A stretch of 64,000 bases of DNA from Microvirga sesbaniae (GTDB lineage Bacteria > Pseudomonadota > Alphaproteobacteria > Rhizobiales > Beijerinckiaceae), in contig NZ_JAMXFJ010000003.1 in the NCBI RefSeq assembly GCF_025460805.1, positions 182,518 to 246,517 on the forward strand, read 5' to 3'. Numbering within the stretch: the first letter of the stretch is position 1; every line of letters starts with the position of its first letter. Of this stretch, positions 8,781 through 17,557 are shown piece by piece. The position numbers were made by a program, and so were the translations under genes. A model generated the notes under the pieces. That model did no database searches. It saw only the letters and a list, made by a program, of their open reading frames with translations, and had not been told where the DNA came from.

Positions 8781-8815
8781 GCGAGGCGCGAGGCGCGAGG
8801 CGCGAGGCGCGAGGC
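8781..8815. repeat. five exact tandem copies of a heptamer
   Basis: GCGAGGC is repeated exactly five times (35 bases) in the gap upstream of the adenine deaminase gene. It is a short tandem repeat likely to vary in copy number by slippage. Confidence 0.95.
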
Positions 8816-8926
8816 ATTGGCGCGTGCGCCGTTCGCGAAAGTTCCGGAAGCCCGTCGGATCCGAGATGCGGTTCCCGCCGTGTCCTGCTACGTTGCGGCA
8901 ACAACGTTCAACCGGGACCAGGGATC

Positions 8927-10768
8927 ATGGATCATCGCACACCTCCGTTGCCGCCCAGGACGGCCCTAACCCGCTTCTCCGTGGCCCCGCTGGCGACCAT
9001 GACCCGCCGGCTCGCCGATGTCGCCTCGGGCCGGGCTCCCGCCGACCTCGTGATCACGGGAGCCCGGGTGCTGTCGACCTACAGCGAGCGGATCGCGCCC
9101 GAGCGGGAGGTCTGGATCGCGGGAGGGCGCATTGCGGCCGTCAAGCCTGCCGGTGCCTATCGCCAGGTCCGCGGAGCGCCGGGCCGTGTCTACGACGCCA
9201 GGGGCGGGATCGTCGCGCCGGGCCTCGTGGATCCGCATATCCATATCGAGAGCAGCATGATCACGGCCTGCGCCTACGCGGAAGCGGCGCTGCTCAACGG
9301 CACCACGACGATTTTCTGCGACAGCCATGAGATCGGCAATGTCATGGACGCTGCCGGGATCGAGATGATGCTGGAAGATGCGCGCCATGCGCCGCTCTCC
9401 ATCTTCCTCACCGTGCCGAGCACCGTGCCGGCCACCTCGCCCGGCCTGGAAACGGCGGGCGGCGACCTGACGCCCGACAAGATCGCGGCCCTGTTCGACC
9501 GCTGGCCGGAGGCGGCGGCGCTGGGCGAGAAGATGGATTTCGTCCCCGTCACCATGGGGGACGAAAGAAGCCACGCGATTCTCGCGGCGGCCCTCGAGCG
9601 CGGCAAGCCGGTCTCGGGCCACATCTACGGCCGTGACTTCGTGGCGGCCTACGCGGCGAGCGGCGTGACGGACACCCATGAGGCCATCGACCGGGACATC
9701 GCCGACGACCTGCTCGATGCCGGCGTGTGGATCTTCCTGCGGGGTGGGCCGCCGACCACGCCGTGGCACTCGCTTCCCGAGGCCATCAAGACCATCACGG
9801 AGCTCGGCTCCTCCCACAAGCGCATCTGCGTGTGCACCGACGACCGCGACGCGGACGACCTGATGGCGTTCGGCATGGACTGGGTCACGCGCGAGGCGCG
9901 CCGGGCCGGCATGGGTCGCGAGCAGGCCTGGAGCATGGGGTCCCTGCACCCGGCCACACGCTTCGGCATGGAGGGCGAGATCGGCGGTCTCGGCGGCGGA
10001 CGCCGCGCCGACGTGGTGCTGCTCAACGACGCGCTCGAGGTGCAGAACACCTGGTACGGGGGTGAGCTCGTGGTCGAGGGCAGACGGATCGCGCCCGTGC
10101 TCGATGAGGCGCTCTCCAACCGCTATCGCTATCCCGCCGAGGCTTACCGGACGGTCCACGTCGCGAAGCGCCCGAAGCTGATTCCGGAACTGCCCGATGC
10201 GGACTGCGCGGCCAACGTGATCCGCGTCGCCCTGCCGGGCATCGTCCTCTTCCACGACAAGATCCGGCTCCAACCGGAACGGGACTGGGACACGCTTCTT
10301 GCGAAGAACGATCTTACCTTCGTGTCCGTCATCGAGCGCCACGGCCGCACCGGCGGTGCCGGGATCGCCCATGGCCTGCTCAAGGATTTCGGCCTGAAGA
10401 GCGGGGCCGTCGCGAGCAGCGTCGGGCACGATTCCCACAACCTGATCGTTGCGGGAACCAACGAAGGCGACATGCAGGTGGCGCTCGACGCGATCATCGA
10501 GGCGCAGGGGGGCGTCTGTGTCGTCGACCAGGGCAAGGTCATCGCCATGGTGCCGCTTCCGATCGCGGGTCTGCTCTCCGACAAGCGCGTGACGGAAGTG
10601 GCCGAGGAGACCCGGACCTTGAAGGCCGCCTGGGAGAAGGCGGGCTGCAGGATCCCCTATATGGGCTTCAACCTCATCCCGCTCTCGGTCATTCCGGAGA
10701 TCCGCATCACCGACAAGGGTCTGGTGCTCGTGCCGGAGATGGAACTCGTGCCGCTCTACGAGCGGTGA
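8927..10768 (+). CDS. ade: adenine deaminase
   Basis: 613 residues, amidohydrolase superfamily. Metal-binding HxH is H104-I-H106 in [11 protein letters not shown]; further family blocks are [36 protein letters not shown] and the C-terminal [20 protein letters not shown]. The enzyme converts adenine to hypoxanthine and ammonia in purine salvage, in the cytosol, using a binuclear metal centre. The ATG at 8927 is used; an internal ATG at 8999 ([11 protein letters not shown]) would also give a full catalytic protein and is a serious alternative. It stands alone, followed by family 1 repeats. Confidence 0.93.
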   Translation: MDHRTPPLPPRTALTRFSVAPLATMTRRLADVASGRAPADLVITGARVLSTYSERIAPEREVWIAGGRIAAVKPAGAYRQVRGAPGRVYDARGGIVAPGLVDPHIHIESSMITACAYAEAALLNGTTTIFCDSHEIGNVMDAAGIEMMLEDARHAPLSIFLTVPSTVPATSPGLETAGGDLTPDKIAALFDRWPEAAALGEKMDFVPVTMGDERSHAILAAALERGKPVSGHIYGRDFVAAYAASGVTDTHEAIDRDIADDLLDAGVWIFLRGGPPTTPWHSLPEAIKTITELGSSHKRICVCTDDRDADDLMAFGMDWVTREARRAGMGREQAWSMGSLHPATRFGMEGEIGGLGGGRRADVVLLNDALEVQNTWYGGELVVEGRRIAPVLDEALSNRYRYPAEAYRTVHVAKRPKLIPELPDADCAANVIRVALPGIVLFHDKIRLQPERDWDTLLAKNDLTFVSVIERHGRTGGAGIAHGLLKDFGLKSGAVASSVGHDSHNLIVAGTNEGDMQVALDAIIEAQGGVCVVDQGKVIAMVPLPIAGLLSDKRVTEVAEETRTLKAAWEKAGCRIPYMGFNLIPLSVIPEIRITDKGLVLVPEMELVPLYER

Positions 10769-10815
10769 ACGTTCATCGCGTAGCGCCGGCCCGGAATGGC
10801 TGACGAGCCCGGCAT

Positions 10816-10933
10816 CAGCGCATCGTGCAGAAAAGTGGACCCGGTTTTCTGCCCCGAACGATGCGCCGCTTAAGGAAGTGAGCATCGGATCCGATCCCAA
10901 AAGTGGGTCCACTTTTCACGTCCGATGCTCTAG
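10816..10933. repeat. family 1 compound repeat, copy g
   Basis: One of the clearest full-length copies: CAGCGCATCGTGCAGAAAAG, ACCCGGTTTTCTG, CGAACGATGCGCCGCTTAAG, then GAGCATCGGATCCGATCC, GTGGGTCCACTTTTCACG and TCCGATGCTCTAG. Two hairpins can form, one per half. Confidence 0.8.
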
Positions 10934-10961
10934 CCGAACTTGAACATCTGCGTCGCGCGCT

Positions 10962-12083
10962 TCACCGCTCCTCGGGCTGGGGCGTGCGGTCCAGGGCCAG
11001 ATCCCCGGTTCGGAGAAGAAGATCCCCCAGGTCCTGCCTGAACTGTTCGAGCGCAAAGCCAAGGGCGACGACCTGCCCGAAAGCCTTCCCGGGCAATTCC
11101 CGCATGAGGGAAGGGGACCGGAGCGCTTCCGCTTCGACCGTGAAGGCGTTCAGAGCATCCTCGAAGGCGACCGCTCCGTGGGGCGTCGTGCGGTTGTGGA
11201 GGGCTTGCGCAAGATCCAGAAGGAGCCTGCGGGTGGTTTCGTGCAAGGCTTTGAGCGAGGGGTTGAGTCTCTCCCGAATGAGGGGCGGGAGCGGTCCGGA
11301 GGCCGCGCGGCCGATCATGACGAGGTCGTGGCGCACCCGATACAGGGTACGGATCAGAGGCTCCGGGTCGGGTGCTTCCGTGAGACGGCTCTTTCTCTCC
11401 CGCGTCGCCTCCTCGGCGGCCGCCTCCGCCTTCTTGAGGGCGGAGCGGATCTGCGGGTGAAGCGTCTGCAGGGAGGAGCGGCCCGTCGGACCATCGGTGA
11501 GTTCTTCCATGAAGATGGAGAACAGGTCCGCGTTCAGGGACACGACCCTGGCCGCGGCCTCCGTCATCAGGGTATGGGCCCGCGCCGGCAGGACGAACAG
11601 GGAGACCACGACACCGACGATATTGCCGAGGGTGATCTCCAGCACCCGGTCGAAGGCCGATGCAATGGGGCCGATCGCCTGTCCGGTGGGAGGCAGGAGC
11701 ATGATGAGCGAGGTGATCGGCGCGACCCGGAACGCTGGCTTGACGGCCGCCAGAAGGGCCAGCGGAAACAACGCCACCAGGATGGCCAGACCCAAGGTCA
11801 CCGGCGAGGCATGAGGAACGAGACCGGCGACCAGGCCGCCATAGACAGCCCCGGCCAGCGTGCCGCTGAACCGCTCGACGGCGGCCTTGAGCGAGCCGCC
11901 GACGCTCGCCTGCATCACGACAACGGCCGTGATCACCGCCCAATATCCCTGCGGCAGGTCGAAAAGCTTCGTTACGGCATAGGCGAGGGCGCCCGCGATG
12001 GTGACGCGAAACGCCAGCTTCAACTCCGCAGGACGCACTCCGACGAGGCCGCCTATCCGTTCGATCCACCCAGACGATGCCAT
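10962..12083 (-). CDS. FUSC/aromatic-acid-exporter-like membrane protein
   Basis: 373 residues from the ATG at 12083 (MASSGWIERIGG). The N-terminal half contains about six hydrophobic segments (for example VTIAGALAYAVTKLF, YWAVITAVVVMQASVGG and LGNIVGVVVSLFVLPA) with the YWA motif typical of the FUSC/YccS/AaeB fold. The C-terminal half is a soluble helical domain (RVRHDLVMIGRAASGPLPP). Relatives export small aromatic acids or are of unknown role; the substrate is not predictable. It sits in the inner membrane. The gene is separated from the next minus-strand gene by 67 bases. Confidence 0.87.
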   Translation of the reverse strand: MASSGWIERIGGLVGVRPAELKLAFRVTIAGALAYAVTKLFDLPQGYWAVITAVVVMQASVGGSLKAAVERFSGTLAGAVYGGLVAGLVPHASPVTLGLAILVALFPLALLAAVKPAFRVAPITSLIMLLPPTGQAIGPIASAFDRVLEITLGNIVGVVVSLFVLPARAHTLMTEAAARVVSLNADLFSIFMEELTDGPTGRSSLQTLHPQIRSALKKAEAAAEEATRERKSRLTEAPDPEPLIRTLYRVRHDLVMIGRAASGPLPPLIRERLNPSLKALHETTRRLLLDLAQALHNRTTPHGAVAFEDALNAFTVEAEALRSPSLMRELPGKAFGQVVALGFALEQFRQDLGDLLLRTGDLALDRTPQPEER

Positions 12084-12150
12084 GCGATTCTCCGCATGCA
12101 GAGCATAGAGGGTGCCTCGCAACGCAAGCTACGGCGATTATGATCGGATC

Positions 12151-12345
12151 TCATTCGGCCGGCAGCACGACCAGGCTCGATCCGCAATCCTCGCAGGTGC
12201 CGAGAACCGGGGAGGCGATCATCTGCGTCGTCCGGCACTCGGGACAGCCTTTCAACGCCATGTGAAGCGATCCCTGCATCTGATGCCCGCTTTGGCGGAA
12301 CGCCTCACTCATTTGGACGGCCTGCTCGAACATGGGCGCCTCCAT
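12151..12345 (-). CDS. small zinc-ribbon protein, unknown function
   Basis: 64 residues. The C-terminal half carries CPEC (C34, C37) and CEDC (C51, C54) spaced as in a zinc ribbon (CPEC-x13-CEDCGSSLVVL). The N-terminal 30 residues are Met/Gln-rich and helical. No family name is recognised. The two paired CxxC motifs and regular codon use favour a real gene. It lies upstream of the FUSC gene on the same strand. Confidence 0.6.
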   Translation of the reverse strand: MEAPMFEQAVQMSEAFRQSGHQMQGSLHMALKGCPECRTTQMIASPVLGTCEDCGSSLVVLPAE

Positions 12346-12401
12346 CGAGGGCCCTGATGCTGCGCCTCCGGGCGGCCTCCGTCAATCATGCTTTGGAGCG
12401 G

Positions 12402-12776
12402 TCAGGCAGGCTCCCGGCGGCCTGTCGGCAGGATCGGCTCCAGATCCGTGGTCAGGCTCGCCGCGACCGAGAAGAGGCCGAAGAGGACGTGCGGCCAGTA
12501 AACCCGATCGGCGAAACCGAACAGGAAAGGCGATGCCGCAAGGACCAGCCCGGCCAATCCGTCGAGGATGAGATGCAGGGGCATCGGCAGAAGCTTGAAA
12601 AGGCCGAGCTCATACGCGGTGACGGCCGAGTACAGGATGGCTCCCAGGCCGAAGGCGACGGCGGTCCATTTGGCCGCCGCGACATCCGCGAAGCCGAAGA
12701 GCCACGGCGTGGACAGAAGCGCCAATCCCCAGAGATAGTCGATGATCCCATGCACTCTGGTGGGAAGAAAACGCAT
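12402..12776 (-). CDS. SPW-repeat membrane protein
   Basis: 124 residues from the ATG at 12776. Two copies of the SPW-type repeat: residues 8-45 (VHGIIDYLWGLALLSTPWLF then GFADVAAAKWTAVAFGLGAI) and 66-105 (LHLILDGLAGLVLAASPFLF then GFADRVYWPHVLFGLFSVAA). Four membrane segments are expected. The function is unknown. A frameshifted paralogue lies at 56,000-56,403. The longer frame to 12890 is rejected because its first 38 residues lack family similarity. Confidence 0.85.
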   Translation of the reverse strand: MRFLPTRVHGIIDYLWGLALLSTPWLFGFADVAAAKWTAVAFGLGAILYSAVTAYELGLFKLLPMPLHLILDGLAGLVLAASPFLFGFADRVYWPHVLFGLFSVAASLTTDLEPILPTGRREPA

Positions 12777-12915
12777 GGATGGATCTCCCGTGCCGCATCG
12801 CGCCTCCTCCAACGTTTCCCCGATGAAACGCGTTCCTTGCCGAGCCGGCTGCGGCTTGTGGGAGGGTGGAAGCGCTCTAATTGGCAGCATGCTTCAGGGA
12901 ACGGCAGACGGGTCG

Positions 12916-13179
12916 ATGAGCAGGATTCGGTGGCAGCAGGACCAGGTCGCGGGCGTTCCGCTCAACCGCCATGTGGGCTTCGTAGGCCCGGTCGAGGTCG
13001 GGAATGTGGCCTATGACGGCAGCAATCGGTTCTGGATCTGGTCGACGCCCCTGCAGGAGGATGCCTGGGGCTATGGGCCGACGGAGCACGCCGCCAAGGC
13101 GGCTCTGGAGGTCTGGCTCGCCTCCTGGCTCGGCCATTTCGCGCCGTTCTTCCGACCCGACAGCGGCCCTCAGGCCTGA
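12916..13179 (+). CDS. small conserved-looking protein, unknown function
   Basis: 87 residues from the ATG at 12916 (MSRIRWQQDQVAGVPLNRHV). Aromatic-rich centre (NRFWIWSTPLQEDAWGYG) then a helix ending WLASWLGHFAPFF. No family is recognised. It may be a cytosolic protein; no signal peptide. An ATG at 12889 is an alternative start. It is divergent from the SPW gene and followed by the SGNH hydrolase gene 126 bases on. Confidence 0.55.
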   Translation: MSRIRWQQDQVAGVPLNRHVGFVGPVEVGNVAYDGSNRFWIWSTPLQEDAWGYGPTEHAAKAALEVWLASWLGHFAPFFRPDSGPQA

Positions 13180-13305
13180 TCGGCGGAGGACGCGGAGTCA
13201 GGAACGCCGCTGTGCTCCCCGAACGCTCGTGGCGTACCGGCCGGATCATATCGGACAGGAACAAGGGTATGTCGCGGGAGGTTGTCGCGCGACGGGAGGA
13301 GCCCG

Positions 13306-13941
13306 ATGAGCCATGTCATCCTGCTCGGCGACAGCATTTTCGATAACGGCGCCTATGTTCAGCGTGGCGAACCCGACGTCACGGCGCAGGTCCGGGCGAG
13401 GCTGCCGCAGGGCTGGAAAGCGACTCTCTGCGCGGTCGACGGCGCCGTCACCATGGGGGTCCGGCAGCAGCTGGCCCGCGTTCCCACGGATGCGAGCCAT
13501 CTCATCGTCAGCGCCGGCGGCAACGATGCCTTGCGCAACAGCGGAATTCTGCGGGAAGGTGCGTCCTCCGTGGCCGAAGTGGTGACCAGACTTGCGGATG
13601 TCAGGGACGAGTTCGCCCGCAATTACCGGACCATGCTGGATGCCGTCCTGGATCGGCGCCTGCCGGTCGCTCTTTGCACCATCTACGACGCCCGGTTTCC
13701 TGATCCGCAGGAGCAGCGTCTGGTCGTCACCGCGCTGTCGATCTTCAACGATGTCATCATGCGCGAAGCCTTTTCGCGACGGCTTCACCTGATCGACCTG
13801 CGCCTGATCTGCGACGAGCCCGCGGACTATGCCAATCCCATCGAACCGTCGGCCAAGGGCGGGGACAAGATCGCCTCGGTCATCGCCCAGGTGGTCGCAG
13901 GGAATACGATCTTCCCGAGGTCGCAGATCTACGCGCAGTAG
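13306..13941 (+). CDS. SGNH/GDSL-type hydrolase
   Basis: 211 residues. Block I (VILLGDSIFDNGAYV, nucleophile S10), a block III-like SAGGNDALRNSG and a C-terminal EPSAKGGDKIASVIAQV identify the SGNH hydrolase fold. The usual final His is replaced by, or shifted from, GGDKI, as in a known subgroup with EPS...GG.KIA. It is probably a cytosolic esterase or lipase-like enzyme, as no signal peptide is present. The start at 13306 has GGGAGGAG upstream. Confidence 0.85.
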   Translation: MSHVILLGDSIFDNGAYVQRGEPDVTAQVRARLPQGWKATLCAVDGAVTMGVRQQLARVPTDASHLIVSAGGNDALRNSGILREGASSVAEVVTRLADVRDEFARNYRTMLDAVLDRRLPVALCTIYDARFPDPQEQRLVVTALSIFNDVIMREAFSRRLHLIDLRLICDEPADYANPIEPSAKGGDKIASVIAQVVAGNTIFPRSQIYAQ

Positions 13942-14058
13942 CGGGTTTCACGCCTGCGGCGTCGCATGGCCCGCAGGACGGATCCAGGAACTTCCGGCCG
14001 CCTGCCTCATTAAGTCGGTCCTTCCGGAATTCGTCATCGACGAGGGTACGATTCTGCC

Positions 14059-14220
14059 ATGAAAGAAGCCTCCTGCATCTCGCAACATATCGAAGACCTT
14101 GCCGTGTTTCTGGACCCCGTCGCGTTCGACCGCCGGCACGACATCTCCCTGGCCAAGCGACGCGACGCAGCCTGGCGGGAGGCAGCCAATCGGGTCGGAC
14201 CGGCGAGGCCTCAAGACTAG
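14059..14220 (+). CDS. small hypothetical protein
   Basis: 53 residues, charged and soluble (MKEASCISQHIEDLAVFLDP, then an Arg-rich helix). No family recognised. It is supported only by its closed frame in a gap between two real genes on the same strand; it could be spurious. Confidence 0.35.
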   Translation: MKEASCISQHIEDLAVFLDPVAFDRRHDISLAKRRDAAWREAANRVGPARPQD

Positions 14221-14395
14221 GAGCCGTCCGTCGGGCCGGATGGCTGTAATTGCAAGCAATTATGAACGAATTGTCAGAAACGACTGGTCAGACAGAATAA
14301 ATCCCATGCATTCGCTGGCCAAGCTTCGAACCAAACTCCACCGGTTGAATTGTTGTTGCGAGGATTGCTCTTCGTCACTTCTTGAGAGGTCGACC

Positions 14396-15007
14396 ATGAG
14401 GAAGTTCGCTTTATTGGCTGGTATTGCCATCATCACGTCAGCTGGTATCGGCACGGCGGAGGCTCAGCACTGGCGCGGAGGCGGCTGGCGCGGGGCGGGC
14501 TGGCATGGCGGCGGTTGGAATGGCGGCTATTATCCCCGCTACTATCGCGGCGGCGGATGGGGCAACGGGGGCGCGGTCGCGGCCGGGCTCATCGGCGGCG
14601 CGGTGCTCGGCGGTCTTCTGACCGCAGCCACGACCCCGGCCTACGCCTATCCGGGCTATGGCTATTCTTATGGATACCCGGCCACTGGATACGGCTACAG
14701 CTATGGCTATCCTGCCGCCTACAATGACCCCGCCGACAGCTATCCCGCCTATGGGTACTATTCGGCCCCTGTGACGCGGGTCGTCTACCAGCCGGCCCCC
14801 GTCTATCGGACCCGCGTGGTCTATCGCCAGCCGGTCTACGGCAGCCGTGTGGTCTATCGGCAGCCCCGGACGGTGACGCGCGTCGTCTACCGCGACCCCC
14901 AGCGCGCCGGCTTCGTCCGCTCCGTCAGGCGCGACGTGGTGACGACCGGCTCGGTCAACCGACGCGACGTTCAGCGGATCCGCCGGATCGACGGCTTCTA
15001 CCGCTGA
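14396..15007 (+). CDS. secreted Gly/Tyr-rich protein
   Basis: 203 residues with a signal peptide (cleavage near AEA-QH, residue 23). The mature part has a Gly/Trp segment (WRGGGWRGAGWHGGGW), a hydrophobic glycine stretch (AVAAGLIGGAVLGGLL), repeated YSYGYP motifs and three repeats of RVVYRQP/RVVYRDP toward the C-terminus. Such low-complexity envelope proteins are common in Hyphomicrobiales; the function is unknown. The ATG at 14396 has GAGAGG upstream. A 24-base palindromic terminator follows 50 bases after the stop. Confidence 0.8.
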   Translation: MRKFALLAGIAIITSAGIGTAEAQHWRGGGWRGAGWHGGGWNGGYYPRYYRGGGWGNGGAVAAGLIGGAVLGGLLTAATTPAYAYPGYGYSYGYPATGYGYSYGYPAAYNDPADSYPAYGYYSAPVTRVVYQPAPVYRTRVVYRQPVYGSRVVYRQPRTVTRVVYRDPQRAGFVRSVRRDVVTTGSVNRRDVQRIRRIDGFYR

Positions 15008-15056
15008 GAGGCGGGGCCTGCCGGGACGGGATCGTCCATTCTCGACGCCAATTGGG

Positions 15057-15080
15057 AAACCGCCCCGATCGGGGCGGTTT
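15057..15080 (+). terminator. bidirectional hairpin terminator
   Basis: Perfect palindrome AAACCGCCCC-GATC-GGGGCGGTTT following the Gly/Tyr-rich protein gene. The A and T flanks make it plausible on both strands. Confidence 0.8.
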
Positions 15081-15241
15081 CATGCGGAAGGCTCGCGACA
15101 CGGAAGGGAGGCCCCATCTCACCCCCGGCCGGATAGCCCTTTAGAAGCGTCGGCGCTGCCGTTCGGTTAGTCTTTCCACTGACATTCAAATGTGATCTTC
15201 TCCTCCGATAAGAGACGCGAAAAGCGCACTCGGGAGGATAC

Positions 15242-16339
15242 TTGCACGTGGACAGCCCTGTCTCCGCCGCGATCGATGTCGATCATCTCCAGGTCAATTA
15301 TGGCAGCCAGCGCGTGCTTCATGGGGTCAGCCTCTCGGTCTCACCCGGAGAGTTCATCGCCATCCTCGGTTCGTCCGGCTGCGGGAAGACGACCCTCTTG
15401 CGCACCATCGCGGGATTCCAGAAGGCCGCCGGCGGCGCGATCCGCCTGTTCGGCCGGGATGTGGTGAACACGCCGCCGGAGAAGCGCGGCATGGCCATGA
15501 TGTTCCAGTCCTATGCGCTCTGGCCGCACATGACCGTTCTCGGCAATGTCGGCTACGGCCTTCGCCTCCGCGGCCTATCCAAGGATGAGATCCGCTCCCG
15601 GGTCGCGGCTGTTCTGAAGATGCTGAACCTGTCCGGTCTTGAGGACCGGAAGGTGACGAATCTGTCGGGCGGTCAGCGCCAGCGCGTCGCCCTGGGGCGG
15701 GCTCTGGCGATCGAACCGCGGATCCTGCTTCTCGACGAGCCCCTGTCGAACCTGGACGCCAAGGTGCGCATCCAGCTTCGGTCCGAAATCAAGGCTCTTC
15801 AGAGCCGGCTCGGCTTCACGGCGATCCACGTCACGCACGACCGCGAGGAAGCCATGACCATGGCCGACCGGATCGTCGTGATGGATGCAGGTCGGATCGC
15901 GCAGGTCGGCGCCCCGAAGGAGGTCTACGACCACCCGAACTCGCCCTTCGTGGCCAGCTTCATGGGAGCCGAGAACACCCTCGACCTCGATGTCCGCCCT
16001 GCCGGCGCCGGCGTGGAGGTGAGGGCCGGCGACGGCAGCGCGGCAAGCTATGGCGGCCCGGTGCCCGTGGGCCCCGTCACGGCCTATTTTCGCGACGACA
16101 ACGCTTCGCTCGACGATCCGCAGGCGCGGGTCGACGGGGCGATCGTCCTACCTGGAACAATTACACAGAGAACGTATCCGGGAGGACACTACAGGTACGT
16201 GATCGCGGTCGGCGACCGTCACTTCACTGTGACGGACGATCGCTATCACGAGCTCGACCGACCGGTAGGCCTGCGCCTCCCGCTGGCGTCGTTGCACCTG
16301 TTTCCCCAAACCCAGACTTCGGGAGGATTCCATGCGTAG
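15242..16339 (+). CDS. ABC transporter ATP-binding protein
   Basis: 365 residues, full-length MalK/PotA-type importer ATPase. Walker A GSSGCGKTT (43-51), signature LSGGQRQR (141-148), Walker B ILLLDEP (161-167) and H-loop HVTHDREEA are all intact; a C-terminal TOBE-like domain follows (about 245-360). The start is a TTG at 15242 because GGAGG lies five bases before it; a GTG at 15248 is possible. First gene of the operon; its stop overlaps the binding-protein start by eight bases. Confidence 0.93.
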   Translation: MHVDSPVSAAIDVDHLQVNYGSQRVLHGVSLSVSPGEFIAILGSSGCGKTTLLRTIAGFQKAAGGAIRLFGRDVVNTPPEKRGMAMMFQSYALWPHMTVLGNVGYGLRLRGLSKDEIRSRVAAVLKMLNLSGLEDRKVTNLSGGQRQRVALGRALAIEPRILLLDEPLSNLDAKVRIQLRSEIKALQSRLGFTAIHVTHDREEAMTMADRIVVMDAGRIAQVGAPKEVYDHPNSPFVASFMGAENTLDLDVRPAGAGVEVRAGDGSAASYGGPVPVGPVTAYFRDDNASLDDPQARVDGAIVLPGTITQRTYPGGHYRYVIAVGDRHFTVTDDRYHELDRPVGLRLPLASLHLFPQTQTSGGFHA

Positions 16340-17465
16340 AAGCTTGTTGGCTGCGGGTCTCGCGGCCTTTTTCTTGAGCAGTGCCGCCAGTGCGCAGACG
16401 CTCAATGTCGCGACGGCCGGCGACCAGAACATGGTCGATTACATCAAGGACTATCTCGGACCGCTGTTCGAGAAGAGCCATCCGGGCGTGAAGGTCGTGG
16501 CGGTCGGCACCGGGCCGGGCGACGGCGGCTCGCAGAAGATCTTCGAGAAGCTCGATGCGCAGAAACAGGCTGCGAGCGCATCCGACTTCGACGTGGTGGT
16601 CATCCACCAGAAGGCCGCCGGCACGATGGTGCAGGGCGATCTGCTCAAGAAATATCGGGACGTGCTCCCCACCGGCAAGCTCGTGACGCGCGACACCGCC
16701 ACGAACTCGCTCGGCACCGACGTCTCGGGCTACGTCATGCCCATGTTCCATTCGCAGACGGCGATCGCCTACAACCCGGACCTGATCAAGAACCCGCCCA
16801 ACAACTATGCCGAGTTGCGCGAGTGGGTGAAGAAGAACCCGAAGCAGTTCGGCTACAACGGCATCAAGGGCGGCATGTCCGGCGTCGCCTTCGTGACCGG
16901 CTGGATCTCGGCCTTCGGCGGCGATCCGGCGAAGCTCGAGAAGGGTCCCTACGATGCGGCCACGAAGGCCACCTGGGACAAGGCGATGGCCGATCTGAAG
17001 GAGTTCAACCAGAACGTCGTCATCACGCCCGGCAACGCCGGCACGCTCGACATGCTCAACCGCGGCGAGATCGCCATGGGGCCGGTCTGGGTCGACATGT
17101 TCTATACCTGGAAGGCCGACGGCAAGCTTCCGCCGAACATGCGCCTGAAGCTGGTCTCGCCCGGCATGCCCGGCCAGCCCATGTATTACGCCATTCCTGC
17201 GAAGACCGCTCAGGAGAAGCTCGCCGCCGAGTTCATCGCCCTGGCGACGAGCCCGGACGTCCAGGCCGAGGGTATCGTGAAGCGCTTCAACTGGTACCCG
17301 GGCATCGACGCCAAGAACCTGGAAGGCAAGCTCGATCAGGCGGCCTGGAACCAGCTCTTCGCCGATATCCCGCCGGACACGCTCGCGGCGAACGGCAAGC
17401 CGTTCCCGATCGGTCCGTACTTCAACGACATCCTCGAGACCTACGAGAAGAAGGTCGCCAACTGA
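16332..17465 (+). CDS. ABC transporter extracellular solute-binding protein (family 1)
   Basis: 377 residues with a signal peptide (cleaved near ASA-QT, residue 22). Domain layout is that of family 1 solute-binding proteins; SDFDVVVIHQKAAGT and IAMGPVWVDMFYTWKADGK line the predicted cleft. The ligand is not evident; relatives bind sugars, glycerol phosphates, polyamines or phosphonates. It acts in the periplasm and feeds the two permeases encoded downstream. A strong stem-loop lies between this gene and the first permease. Confidence 0.9.
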   Translation: MRRSLLAAGLAAFFLSSAASAQTLNVATAGDQNMVDYIKDYLGPLFEKSHPGVKVVAVGTGPGDGGSQKIFEKLDAQKQAASASDFDVVVIHQKAAGTMVQGDLLKKYRDVLPTGKLVTRDTATNSLGTDVSGYVMPMFHSQTAIAYNPDLIKNPPNNYAELREWVKKNPKQFGYNGIKGGMSGVAFVTGWISAFGGDPAKLEKGPYDAATKATWDKAMADLKEFNQNVVITPGNAGTLDMLNRGEIAMGPVWVDMFYTWKADGKLPPNMRLKLVSPGMPGQPMYYAIPAKTAQEKLAAEFIALATSPDVQAEGIVKRFNWYPGIDAKNLEGKLDQAAWNQLFADIPPDTLAANGKPFPIGPYFNDILETYEKKVAN

Positions 17466-17481
17466 GGCGAACGGCCCCACG

Positions 17482-17510
17482 GCAGGCGGTCCGTCCGACG
17501 GGCCGCCTGC
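17482..17510 (+). promoter_or_regulatory. intercistronic stem-loop after binding-protein gene
   Basis: Thirteen-base arms (GCAGGCGGTCCGT / ACGGGCCGCCTGC) around CCG, with one G-U pair. Such stems after binding-protein genes usually stabilise the upstream mRNA and raise binding-protein levels above those of the permeases. There is no T run, so it is not a standard terminator. Confidence 0.7.
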
Positions 17511-17557
17511 ACGACACCATGTCCGATGCCCCATCGTGACCGGAACAGTTCCAGATC

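Noticed and set aside
8781-8815. Tandem heptamer as a CRISPR array
   Set aside because: Units are seven bases with no spacers and no cas genes.
8385-8969. A 194-residue plus-strand frame overlapping the ade start
   Set aside because: It translates the structured RNA, terminator and heptamer repeats, without any domain pattern.
16332-17465. Naming the ABC importer (phosphonate, putrescine or glycerol phosphate)
   Set aside because: No motif in the binding protein fixes the ligand.
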